39,544 nucleotides of DNA from contig JAGCCO010000234.1 of the NCBI GenBank assembly GCA_017651645.1, positions 1-39,544 of the forward strand, written 5' to 3'. The notes under the pieces are model-generated. The model searched no databases and had not been told where the DNA came from. It saw only the letters and a program-made list of their open reading frames with translations. A program made the translations under genes and the position numbers. How positions within the stretch are numbered: position 1 is the stretch's first letter; every line of letters starts with the position of its first letter. The stretch comes from Bacteroidales bacterium. GTDB lineage: Bacteria; Bacteroidota; Bacteroidia; Bacteroidales; F082. This document shows, piece after piece, positions 1 to 6,177 of the stretch.

Positions 1-118
1 CATCCTGCAAGCCCTTCTCAGCGAGGAGACGCTGGAAGTTCTCGATGATTTGAGCACTTGCCGAAGCCTGGCAGCCAGTACCGCCGCAGACAAGCACGTG
101 CATCTTGATTTTTGCCAT
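1..118 (-). CDS. NADH-dehydrogenase-type flavoprotein subunit (NuoF/HndC-like), N-terminal fragment
   Basis: Only the first 39 codons are in the window; the gene runs off the left edge. The translation starts MAKIKMHVLVCGGTGCQASA, which matches the N-terminal thioredoxin-like [2Fe-2S] domain (CxxxxC pair) found on NuoF/HndC/HydB subunits of NAD(P)-linked [FeFe]-hydrogenases. In that family the full protein is about 600 residues and carries FMN, NAD and a [4Fe-4S] cluster; none of that can be seen here. The start is supported by a real Shine-Dalgarno sequence, GGAGG at 126-130, 7 nt upstream, which is unusual in this phylum. It lies 25 nt downstream of the HndB-like gene, so the two are cotranscribed. 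Subunit identity is inferred from the N-terminal motif and the neighbour. Confidence 0.75.
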   Translation of the reverse strand, partial: MAKIKMHVLVCGGTGCQASASAQIIENFQRLLAEKGLQD

Positions 119-143
119 ATAAATTCCTCCGAATTAAGGGTTA

Positions 144-533
144 TTAGATAGTTTCATAGTTCACGGGGATGACGCCCTCCACCATTTCGTTGTTCATCAC
201 ATACTTGGTAAGGATTTCGTCAGCTCTCTGATTGTCGACATGACCGAAGACGATCGGGTCCTTTCCGGGGCACTTCACCTCGATGGTCGGCTCGGCGTGG
301 CAGTAGCCCATGCAGCCGGTCTGGGTGAAGACAACGCCGATTTTCAGCTCGTCAGCTTTCTCCATCATGTGTTCCATAACTTGTTTTGCACCGGCGGCGA
401 TACCGCAGGTAGCCATTGCGACCTTAATTTGCACCAAAGAGTCGGGATCGTTGCTCTTCTCGCGAAGGTCAAGGTTGGACTGAAGCTTTTCTCTCATAGC
501 TTTCAGTTCTGCTAAAGACTTAACTTTTGCCAT
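144..533 (-). CDS. HndB-like (2Fe-2S) ferredoxin-domain protein of a hydrogenase operon
   Basis: A 129-residue soluble protein with a C-terminal thioredoxin-like [2Fe-2S] fold. Visible ligands are Cys43 (ATCGIAAGA), Cys74 and Cys78 (QTGCMGYC), with Cys88 as a possible fourth. The family is the small HndB subunit of NADP-reducing hydrogenases and the TM1420-type ferredoxin; it passes electrons between the flavoprotein and the hydrogenase subunit. It is followed 25 nt later by a NuoF/HndC-like gene, the usual HndB-HndC order. In such operons a NuoE/HndA gene normally comes first, but here the HndB-like gene has its own promoter (617-648) and no NuoE upstream. No Shine-Dalgarno is seen; the leader contains a 16-nt stretch shared with the gene at 878-1216. 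Confidence 0.85.
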   Translation of the reverse strand: MAKVKSLAELKAMREKLQSNLDLREKSNDPDSLVQIKVAMATCGIAAGAKQVMEHMMEKADELKIGVVFTQTGCMGYCHAEPTIEVKCPGKDPIVFGHVDNQRADEILTKYVMNNEMVEGVIPVNYETI

Positions 534-616
534 AGAATTCGCTATTTTTATGGTTATTTATTGAGTTGATTTCTCTTGTTTGTCTCCCCAAAGGACACGC
601 CTCCCGAAAAACGCTG

Positions 617-648
617 CAAATTTAGGGAAAATAAGTGCTCATTCCAAA
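617..648 (-). promoter_or_regulatory. Bacteroidetes-type sigma-ABfr promoter for the HndB-NuoF genes
   Basis: Read on the minus strand the sequence is TTTG (648-645), 20 nt, then TAAATTTG (624-617). This is a full match to the Bacteroidetes vegetative promoter consensus TTTG-N19-21-TAnnTTTG. It would give a leader of about 75 nt before the start codon at 533. It makes the HndB-like gene the first gene of its transcript. Confidence 0.7.
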
Positions 649-734
649 TAAAGAACCAAGATTTTATGGTTTTTAAAAGCTTATTTATTAAACTGAAATA
701 CAAACAATTATCTAGGCTTTGTTTCTCGTTAATG

Positions 735-757
735 TAAATTAGAATGATTCTAATTTA
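735..757. promoter_or_regulatory. Perfect 23-bp palindrome resembling a PerR/Fur-family box
   Basis: Two perfect 11-nt arms surround one central base. The core TTAGAATGATTCTAA has the 7-1-7 architecture of PerR and Fur operators (PerR consensus TTATAATnATTATAA), and the flanking AAAT/ATTT also matches extended PerR boxes. It lies about 87 nt upstream of the -33 element of the HndB promoter and downstream of the TerB-like gene. Being so far upstream it is not a simple blocking operator for that promoter. That it binds a PerR homologue is inference from the pattern. Confidence 0.5.
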
Positions 758-786
758 GAAAACAGTTGTTTTTGTTAAACAGTAAT

Positions 787-854
787 GGCCTTAAAAAGCA
801 TAGATTCCATCCCTACACACAATGCCGTGAAGGAATGACATGCTTTTTAAAGCC
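787..854. repeat. Imperfect inverted repeat, possible stem-loop beyond the TerB-like gene
   Basis: Arm 787-801 pairs with 840-854 (14 of 15 positions), followed inward by a small internal loop and a second 5-bp helix (804-808 with 832-836). The loop spans about 809-831. It starts 24 nt past the stop codon of the minus-strand gene at 878, where a terminator would be expected, but there is no clear T tract after either arm. It could be a terminator-like or RNA-stabilising hairpin, or a small repeated element; the sequence does not decide. Confidence 0.35.
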
Positions 855-877
855 ACTACAACAGATGAACGAAGCAA

Positions 878-1216
878 TTAAAGCTCGTCATTGAGCAGCA
901 TTTCAAGGACTTTCATGAAGTTCTTCTCCTTGAGGTTGACTTCGCCTTCTTCAGCTGAAACAATGTCGTTAATGTCGGCCATGAATGCAACTTTGTCCTC
1001 TTGGGTTTTCAGGAATTCGTCCTTGTGTTCCTTGAAGAAACTCAGCCATGCAGGGCTGGTCATTGATTTCCAGGACTCAAAGACTTCGTTGTAGCTCTTT
1101 TCATCGAACTGCATGCAAATACGTTCCAGTTCTTTCATAGAGATGTTGCCATCGATGCCAGAGGCACAAAGCATCATGAAAATCTCAAATTTCTCTTTAG
1201 TAAGGTTTTCTATCAT
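878..1216 (-). CDS. Small acidic helical protein, possibly TerB-like
   Basis: A 112-residue protein with no signal peptide or membrane segment. It is predicted to be almost entirely helical, with two acidic loops (ASGIDGNISMKEL near residues 18-30 and VSAEEGEVNLKEKNF near 85-100). The arrangement of a helix, an acidic D/E-G-E loop and a following helix recalls TerB-like domains (DUF533/TerB family), but the match is weak and made by eye. It is transcribed divergently from the subtilisin gene; a minus-strand TACTTTTG -7 element at 1246-1253 sits about 30 nt upstream of its start. Function is unknown. Alternative: a lineage-specific hypothetical protein. Confidence 0.7.
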   Translation of the reverse strand: MIENLTKEKFEIFMMLCASGIDGNISMKELERICMQFDEKSYNEVFESWKSMTSPAWLSFFKEHKDEFLKTQEDKVAFMADINDIVSAEEGEVNLKEKNFMKVLEMLLNDEL

Positions 1217-1245
1217 GGCGATACATTTTTATGGTTATTTGGTGA

Positions 1246-1253
1246 CAAAAGTA
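1246..1253 (-). promoter_or_regulatory. -7 element for the TerB-like gene
   Basis: On the minus strand the bases read TACTTTTG, a full TAnnTTTG match, about 30 nt upstream of the start codon at 1216. A TTTG at 1281-1278 is 24 nt upstream, slightly farther than the usual 19-21 nt. It lies within 15 nt of the divergent plus-strand -7 element, so the two promoters share one short intergenic region. Confidence 0.5.
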
Positions 1254-1266
1254 GAAAATAAAACCA

Positions 1267-1275
1267 TACCTTTGC
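1267..1275 (+). promoter_or_regulatory. -7 element for the subtilisin gene
   Basis: TACCTTTGC matches TAnnTTTG and lies 17 nt before the chosen start codon at 1293, giving a very short leader. The best upstream TTTG (1238-1241) is 25 nt away, so the -33 element is weak or absent. The position of this element rules out the longer reading frame that begins at 1113. Confidence 0.45.
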
Positions 1276-1292
1276 GGCAAATTTCAAATTTT

Positions 1293-3527
1293 ATGAGAAA
1301 AACTATTTTAATCGCCATTTTCGCCCTGTTAAGCGGCACTATGATGGCACAGGACAAGTGTTTCTGGGTTTTCTTCACCGACAAAAACGACACCCAATTC
1401 GATCCATACACCTATTTCGATGCCAAGGCCATCGCGCGTTACAAACAATGCGGCGCTGACCTTTACGACATCAGTAACTATCCATTGAACGACAGCTACG
1501 TCAATACAGTGAGTTCCTACGTTACCGAGGTCTTCGGTGAGTCGCGCTGGCTCAATGCCATAGGCGTTGAAGCTACCGACGACAACGCAACGTTGATTGC
1601 CCAACTGCCTTTCGTGGCCAAAGTTCAGGAAATCGTCTCCAATGGAACTATTGCCAGCATTGAAACCGAATTCAAGGCAACTGAAGGTGACGACAAAGAC
1701 ATCCTCTCCGACCAGCTGAAACGCTTCGGAGGACAGCACTTCATCGACAAAGGCATCGACGGCAAGGGCATGCGCATCTGCGTCATGGATGGCGGCTTCC
1801 CGAAGGTGAACACCCACCCTGCTTTCCAGCATCTGCGCGACAACCATCAAATCCTGATGACCTACAACTTCCCTAACAAGAAGGAAGACGTTTACGGTTG
1901 GAGCACTCACGGCACCATGGTACTGAGCTGCATTGCAGGTATCAATGAGGAAGGCCAAAAACTTGGTCTCGCCACGGGTGCTGAGTTCTTGCTCGCCCGC
2001 ACCGAAATCGACCCTGAGCCTTTTAAGGAAGAGGTATGGTGGGCGCAAGGTGCGGAATGGGCCGACAAAAACGGTGCCGACATCATCAACAGCTCGCTGG
2101 GTTACGGTAAGGACCGCCACTGGACCAAGGACATGGACGGTACTTCATACGTAGCCAAAGCCGCCAACAAAGCCGTTGAGAAAGGCATCCTGATCTGTAA
2201 TTCTGCAGGCAACGAAGGCGACGACAGCCGTTGGATGACCATCATCACTCCTGCCGATGCAGAAAACGTGCTTTGTGTGGGCGGCATCGAAAACTACTTG
2301 AATGACTATCGACATGTTAACTTCAGCTCATACGGTCCCACTGCAGACAAACGTCTCAAGCCAAACGTTGTAGCCTTCGGTTACGCCGAAGTCGCTGAGC
2401 CGAGGGGAGGTTATTCCAATGCCGCCGGTACTTCGTTCTCTAGCCCTCTGGTAGCTGGTTTCTGCGCCTGTGCCTGGCAGACCAAACGCGATTTGACCGC
2501 CCTGCAAATGAAGGCCGAAATTGAGAAATCTGCCGACCTTTATCCCTATTTCGATTATGCCTTCGGTTATGGCGTTCCCCAAGCAGCCTATTTCACTGGT
2601 GACTTGAAACCTGCCGAGCGTTCCTTTAACCTCGTGCAAGAAAAAGATGGTGTAAAGATTGTCGTTCCAAAGATTATTGAAAATCAAGATGTGTTCATCA
2701 ACGTGGAAGGTGCTGACGGCGTGTTGCTAGGTTACTACAAAGTGCATCCCGACTCAACGGGCATCATGCTGAACAATAAGGACTTTGGTCAAGGTAAGAA
2801 ACTGAATGTCAGTTACAACGGATTTTACGACGCCTGCCCTATCAGTGGTATGGGCAATGACATAAATCTCCTGACCCAATACAAAAACAGCCAAAACGGC
2901 ACTTTCAAAAAGGTGAAGGAAGAAGGCTGGCAGAAGACGACTTTCTTCCAATATGACTACAACCTGCCCAATGACACATGGAATGGTGGATTTAGCCGTC
3001 ATTTTGCATACGGTAGAAGATGGCTTTATGGCAAATCTTATAAAATTGGTGGTGGCCTTGGTCTCGACTTCAATCGTTATGTGGCCAAAGAGCAGCTTCC
3101 AGATGCCATGGAGGTGGCTGACCGCGAAATCACCATGCGCAACATGCAACTGCGCGGCGAACTGCTGCAGAGGGTCGTCATCCGTCTTTGGGGTGTCAAT
3201 TGGGATTTGGGTGTCTATGGCGGCATCAATGCCTTGCGCCGCGTCAAGGTTGTGGACAACATGCAATGGCAGGATGCAGAAGGAAATCCCACACATCCCT
3301 ACAACAACAAAGTCACTTCCTATTATAACTTCTGTAAAGCGATGAACCTCTTCGAATATGGTGCCACCACACGTATCAGCTATAGCATTCAAAACATGAT
3401 CAACATCGGCATTTATGGCAGCTATCGCCTGTCGCCTGTCATCACCAAAGACGATTTCCTGATTGGTAGTCCCAACAACCAGCCATCACCTTGGAACGTG
3501 GGCATCGAGTTTGAGATTGTTCCATAG
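1293..3527 (+). CDS. Secreted S8 subtilisin-like peptidase with a C-terminal outer-membrane barrel
   Basis: A 744-residue protein. I start at 1293 because it gives a clean signal peptide (MRKTILIAIFALLSGTMMAQ) just after a -7 element; the open frame reaches 1113 but that extension overlaps the divergent gene. Residues about 20-120 form a propeptide-like region. The subtilase core carries Asp166 (VMDGG), His206 (STHGTM), the oxyanion Asn (SAGNEGDD) and Ser381 (AGTSFSSP). After a linker, residues about 540-744 show alternating amphipathic strands rich in Gly and aromatics (RRWLYGKSYKIGGGLGLDF, LGVYGGINALR, INIGIYGSYRLSP) ending GIEFEIVP, which looks like an outer-membrane beta barrel. It would hold the protease on the cell surface or in the periplasm. 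It lacks the C-terminal GWNW domain of the island proteases. The protease call is firm; the barrel is inferred. Confidence 0.88.
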   Translation: MRKTILIAIFALLSGTMMAQDKCFWVFFTDKNDTQFDPYTYFDAKAIARYKQCGADLYDISNYPLNDSYVNTVSSYVTEVFGESRWLNAIGVEATDDNATLIAQLPFVAKVQEIVSNGTIASIETEFKATEGDDKDILSDQLKRFGGQHFIDKGIDGKGMRICVMDGGFPKVNTHPAFQHLRDNHQILMTYNFPNKKEDVYGWSTHGTMVLSCIAGINEEGQKLGLATGAEFLLARTEIDPEPFKEEVWWAQGAEWADKNGADIINSSLGYGKDRHWTKDMDGTSYVAKAANKAVEKGILICNSAGNEGDDSRWMTIITPADAENVLCVGGIENYLNDYRHVNFSSYGPTADKRLKPNVVAFGYAEVAEPRGGYSNAAGTSFSSPLVAGFCACAWQTKRDLTALQMKAEIEKSADLYPYFDYAFGYGVPQAAYFTGDLKPAERSFNLVQEKDGVKIVVPKIIENQDVFINVEGADGVLLGYYKVHPDSTGIMLNNKDFGQGKKLNVSYNGFYDACPISGMGNDINLLTQYKNSQNGTFKKVKEEGWQKTTFFQYDYNLPNDTWNGGFSRHFAYGRRWLYGKSYKIGGGLGLDFNRYVAKEQLPDAMEVADREITMRNMQLRGELLQRVVIRLWGVNWDLGVYGGINALRRVKVVDNMQWQDAEGNPTHPYNNKVTSYYNFCKAMNLFEYGATTRISYSIQNMINIGIYGSYRLSPVITKDDFLIGSPNNQPSPWNVGIEFEIVP

Positions 3528-3555
3528 CTTAGCATTAAGCCTTCCTTTTAGAAAT

Positions 3556-3585
3556 AATCGCACTTTTCGGAGTGCGATTTTTCTT
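3556..3585 (+). terminator. Rho-independent terminator of the subtilisin gene
   Basis: A 9-bp perfect stem (3556-3564 with 3571-3579), a 6-nt loop and a T-rich tail to 3585. It lies 28 nt past the stop codon and separates the subtilisin gene from the following operon. Confidence 0.85.
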
Positions 3586-3603
3586 TATGTCTGAAAAAAA
3601 GCC

Positions 3604-3612
3604 TAAATTTGC
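3604..3612 (+). promoter_or_regulatory. -7 element of the sensory hydrogenase operon
   Basis: TAAATTTGC is a full TAnnTTTG match, 40 nt before the first start codon at 3652 and just after the terminator of the preceding gene. No good TTTG is seen 19-21 nt upstream. It is the only promoter-like element found before the six-gene operon. Confidence 0.55.
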
Positions 3613-3651
3613 AGACTGTTTTGAACGAAACAATTTAAAACTATATAAGAA

Positions 3652-3987
3652 ATGAAAGTACAAGAATTAGTTGAAAAGCTCAACCTCAAAGTTTTAGCTG
3701 GCGAAAAAGGCCTTGACAGAGAGATCGATGGCTGCTACATCTCCGACCTCTTGAGCGACGTGATGGGCAACGCCATGGAAGGCAACATCTGGATCACCTT
3801 ACAGACCCACAAGAACGTGATGGCCGTGGCCTCACTGAAGGAACTGGCCTGCATCATCCTGGTGAAGAACCTCGTGCCCAACGACGAGACCATCGAGCAG
3901 AGCAACGACGAGGACCTGCCTATCCTGCAGACCTCGCTGCCGACATATGAGATCGCTGGGTTGGTATATAACCTGTTAAATAAATAA
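3652..3987 (+). CDS. DRTGG-domain protein (first copy)
   Basis: A 111-residue stand-alone DRTGG-type domain (PF07085 family), a fold otherwise found fused to phosphotransacetylases and CBS-domain pyrophosphatases, where it is thought to be regulatory. The family signature here is the YISDLLSDVMGNA stretch (about residues 29-41) followed by alternating strands and the ACIILVKN segment. No catalytic residues are evident. It opens an operon with a PHP phosphoesterase, two GHKL ATPases, a second DRTGG protein and a hydrogenase-like protein. The same set recurs around HydS-type hydrogenases in Bacteroidales and Clostridia, suggesting a ligand- or redox-responsive regulatory part, though its biochemical role is not known. 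Confidence 0.82.
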   Translation: MKVQELVEKLNLKVLAGEKGLDREIDGCYISDLLSDVMGNAMEGNIWITLQTHKNVMAVASLKELACIILVKNLVPNDETIEQSNDEDLPILQTSLPTYEIAGLVYNLLNK

Positions 3988-3995
3988 TTGCGCAA

Positions 3996-4025
3996 TGTAG
4001 AGACGTATGGCCGTGCGTCTCTACA
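3996..4025. repeat. 30-nt near-palindromic element (REP-like)
   Basis: Perfect 10-nt arms (TGTAGAGACG at 3996-4005 and its complement at 4016-4025) flank a loop TATGGCCGTG that is itself a degraded palindrome. I recognise the GTAGAGACG...GGCC...CGTCTCTAC form as an extragenic palindrome common in Bacteroidetes and some other genomes. It occupies the gap between the first DRTGG gene and the PHP gene inside one operon, so it would form a strong hairpin in the mRNA. It has no T tail, so it is not a standard terminator. Confidence 0.65.
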
Positions 4026-4036
4026 TGCACATTATT

Positions 4037-4813
4037 ATGGAATTACAATCATATAGAGCGGATTTACACATGCACACGGTGCTATCGCCGTGCGGTGACC
4101 TCTATATGAGTCCCAGCGCCATCATCGAGCAGGCCAAGAAACTGCATCTGGACGTTATCGCCATCTGTGACCACAATACGACCCGTCAGGTGAAGGTGAC
4201 CCAAAAGATAGGCCGTGAGAACGGCATACTCGTCATCGGGGGCGTAGAAATCACCACGCAGGAAGAAGCCCATGCCCTCGCCTATTTCGAGACCGATGAG
4301 CAACTGGACAAGTTCCAGGAATATCTTGACGAACATCTCCCCCATATCCCTTTGGATGAGGAAAAATTTGGCTACCAGCTGATTGTGGATGAGAACGAAG
4401 AAGTGGTCGGCGAAGAGGAATGGCTGCTGTGGTCGGCACTGGATGCCGATTTGGACCAGCTCTATGACGTGGTACATGAAATCGGCGGGCTGTTTGTTCC
4501 GGCCCATGTCAACAAGTCGGCAAGCAGCCTCATCAGCCAGTTGGGCTTCATTCCGCCCGACCTCAAGGCCGACGCCTTGGAGATCTCCAAACACGTCACC
4601 AAGCCCGATTTCCTGAAGAAATACGCCTACCTGAAGAAGTTCAACTTCACCAAGAGCAGCGACGCGCATTTCCTCCACATCATTGGCGAGGTGCATTGCG
4701 TGCTCCACATGTACGACAAGACCTTCGACGAGTTCCGCAAGACCCTGCACGGCGAGGACGGACGCTATATCGACACTGAACCCAAGGAAAAACTACAACT
4801 CTTATTCGGATGA
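4037..4813 (+). CDS. PHP-domain metal-dependent phosphoesterase
   Basis: A 258-residue cytoplasmic protein with the PHP metal-site motifs: DLHMH (Asp9, His11, His13), CDHN (Asp45, His46), GVEIT (Glu71), PAHVN (His157) and SSDAH (Asp209, His211). These fit a trinuclear metal phosphatase or nuclease of the YciV/RNase AM type, but the substrate is not known. I start at 4037 rather than the upstream ATG at 4007, because the latter lies inside the palindromic repeat and adds ten residues of no family resemblance. The stop overlaps the next start (ATGA at 4810-4813), implying translational coupling to the GHKL ATPase. Residues about 100-130 form an acidic insert between the motifs. Confidence 0.88.
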   Translation: MELQSYRADLHMHTVLSPCGDLYMSPSAIIEQAKKLHLDVIAICDHNTTRQVKVTQKIGRENGILVIGGVEITTQEEAHALAYFETDEQLDKFQEYLDEHLPHIPLDEEKFGYQLIVDENEEVVGEEEWLLWSALDADLDQLYDVVHEIGGLFVPAHVNKSASSLISQLGFIPPDLKADALEISKHVTKPDFLKKYAYLKKFNFTKSSDAHFLHIIGEVHCVLHMYDKTFDEFRKTLHGEDGRYIDTEPKEKLQLLFG

Positions 4814-5358
4814 AAGAACTATCACTACATGTATATGACCTGATGGAAAACTCGACGGCGGCCAACTCCACCCAAGTGGAATTGACTATCCGTGACAGCT
4901 TGAAAGACAACATTTATGCCTTCACCATCAAGGACAACGGCAAGGGCATGACGCCCGAGTTTCTGGCCAAGGTGACCGACCCTTGGACCACCTCGCGCAC
5001 CACACGTAAGGTCGGACTGGGTCTGCCGCTCATCAAGATGAACACTGAGAATGCCGGTGGCGGCATGAACATTGAGAGCGAGGTCGGGAAAGGCACCGTG
5101 CTCAACTTCTGGTTCCAACACGACCACCTCGACCGTCCGCCCATGGGCGACCTGGCAGGTTCATTGGTGATGCTGTTTTCGGCCCATGAGGACATCCATT
5201 TCATTTACAAGCACATCACCGACGACGGCGAGTTCGTCTTCGACACCGACGAAATCAAGGAAGCCTTGGACGGCATGTCGATGAACGATGTGCATATCAT
5301 GCAGTACCTGAAGGAAATGATTCAAGAGAATTTGAAAGAAATAAATTATAACGATTGA
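4810..5358 (+). CDS. GHKL ATPase-domain protein (histidine-kinase-like ATP-binding)
   Basis: A 182-residue protein with a full Bergerat ATP site: N box Glu13-Asn14 (DLMENST), G1 box DNGKGM (Asp42, Gly44, Gly46), and G2-like GLGLPLI (residues 69-75) preceded by DPWTTSRTT. It has no DHp helix pair with a phospho-acceptor histidine and no membrane segment, so it is not a complete sensor kinase. Residues about 110-182 form an acidic helical tail. It is coupled to the PHP gene by a 4-nt overlap and is followed after 4 nt by the second DRTGG gene. In related clusters this protein sits beside HydS-type hydrogenases. A role as a kinase or ATP-dependent switch acting on a cluster partner is inference. 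Confidence 0.83.
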   Translation: MKELSLHVYDLMENSTAANSTQVELTIRDSLKDNIYAFTIKDNGKGMTPEFLAKVTDPWTTSRTTRKVGLGLPLIKMNTENAGGGMNIESEVGKGTVLNFWFQHDHLDRPPMGDLAGSLVMLFSAHEDIHFIYKHITDDGEFVFDTDEIKEALDGMSMNDVHIMQYLKEMIQENLKEINYND

Positions 5359-5362
5359 TACG

Positions 5363-5707
5363 ATGAAATTAAGAGAGATTTCAGAATTATTGAACGCCAA
5401 AGTGCTTTGCGGCCACGACCGCTTGGACGAGGAACACGAAACCGCTTTCGCCTCCGACCTGATGAGCGACGTGCTCACGCTTGGCGACTACAACCCAGTC
5501 ATCCTGACCGGACTCTGCAACATGCAGACTATCCGCACCTGCGAGATGGGCAACCTCGACATCATCGTCCTCGTGAGGAAAAAGAAAGCCTCGGAGGAGA
5601 TGATCGAAGAGGCCGAAGACGAGGGCATGGTGGTCATGGAATGTGACTTCTCCATGTTCAAGGCCTGCGGACTGCTCTTCAAGGCAGGTATGCAACCCAT
5701 TTTCTGA
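5363..5707 (+). CDS. DRTGG-domain protein (second copy)
   Basis: A 114-residue paralogue of the protein at 3652-3987. The shared signature is SDLMSDVL near residues 31-38, with the same strand pattern ending in a hydrophobic VVMECDFSMFKACGLLF segment. The two copies are clearly diverged, which suggests different ligands or a heterodimer. It sits 4 nt after the GHKL gene and 22 nt before the RsbW-like gene. No catalytic motif is seen. Confidence 0.82.
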   Translation: MKLREISELLNAKVLCGHDRLDEEHETAFASDLMSDVLTLGDYNPVILTGLCNMQTIRTCEMGNLDIIVLVRKKKASEEMIEEAEDEGMVVMECDFSMFKACGLLFKAGMQPIF

Positions 5708-5729
5708 TGTCAAACCAAAACACCACGCC

Positions 5730-6143
5730 ATGCACTTAGAATACCAGGTATATGAAGCGGACTTCGTCAACGCGGGAGCCGCATCGAGCGCGATCAAGAA
5801 GACCTTGAAGCAGCTCAACGTCAGCCCTCAGATTGTCAAACGGGTGGTCGTTGCCTTATACGAGGCCGAGGTCAACGCCATCGCACATGCCTACGGTGGC
5901 ACCATCTATGCCGACATCGAGCCCGACAAAATCACCCTGAAGGTCGTGGACACCGGTCCCGGCATCCCCGACATCGACTGGGCAATGCAGGAAGGCAACT
6001 CCACCGCCTCGCCCGAGGTGCGCAATATGGGCTTTGGCGCGGGCATGGGTCTGCCCAACATTCAGAAGAATGTCGACAAATTGAATGTGACCTCCACGGT
6101 TGGCGTTGGCACCACCGTCGAAATGGAAGTCAACTTCGTCTAA
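5730..6143 (+). CDS. RsbW-like anti-sigma-factor type ATPase
   Basis: A 137-residue single-domain GHKL ATPase of the RsbW/SpoIIAB serine kinase family. Motifs are EAEVNAIAHA (N box, Glu45 and Asn49), DTGPGIP (G1, Asp74, Gly76, Gly78) and GFGAGMGLPNIQ (G2, residues 101-112). Members phosphorylate an anti-sigma-factor antagonist and bind a sigma factor, and are countered by a SpoIIE/PP2C phosphatase. Neither partner is in the window, although a SpoIIE-type phosphatase commonly accompanies this cluster. I start at 5730; the frame is open farther upstream but that part overlaps the second DRTGG gene. A start at 5707 is out of frame and stops at once. Confidence 0.85.
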   Translation: MHLEYQVYEADFVNAGAASSAIKKTLKQLNVSPQIVKRVVVALYEAEVNAIAHAYGGTIYADIEPDKITLKVVDTGPGIPDIDWAMQEGNSTASPEVRNMGFGAGMGLPNIQKNVDKLNVTSTVGVGTTVEMEVNFV

Positions 6144-6148
6144 CTAAT

Positions 6149-6176
6149 TATCAATTGTCAATTATCAATTATCAAC
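6149..6176. repeat. Short AT-rich tandem repeat
   Basis: The gap before the hydrogenase gene consists of imperfect tandem copies of a CAATTAT/CAATTGT heptamer-like unit. Similar runs are common in intergenic DNA of this phylum. It contains no Shine-Dalgarno and may only keep the start region unstructured. Confidence 0.4.
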
Positions 6177-6177
6177 T

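Larger units (their letters stand above)
534..877. other. Intergenic region with promoter, PerR-like palindrome and a long hairpin
   Basis: No convincing gene is present in these 344 bases. The stretch holds a minus-strand promoter (617-648), a perfect 23-bp palindrome (735-757) and a long imperfect inverted repeat (787-854) just past the end of the TerB-like gene. The rest is AT-rich. A tiny plus-strand reading frame starting at 786 stops after 17 codons and lies inside the hairpin, so it is not called. Confidence 0.6.

Noticed and set aside
1113..1292. N-terminal extension of the subtilisin gene
   Set aside because: It overlaps the divergent TerB-like gene and both promoters; the signal peptide begins at 1293.
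1329..2120. 263-residue open frame on the minus strand
   Set aside because: It lies entirely opposite the S8 peptidase with its catalytic motifs; no recognisable domain, signal peptide or promoter. Codon-bias shadow.
4082..4750. 222-residue minus-strand open frame
   Set aside because: It is antisense to the PHP gene, whose metal-site motifs establish the true frame.
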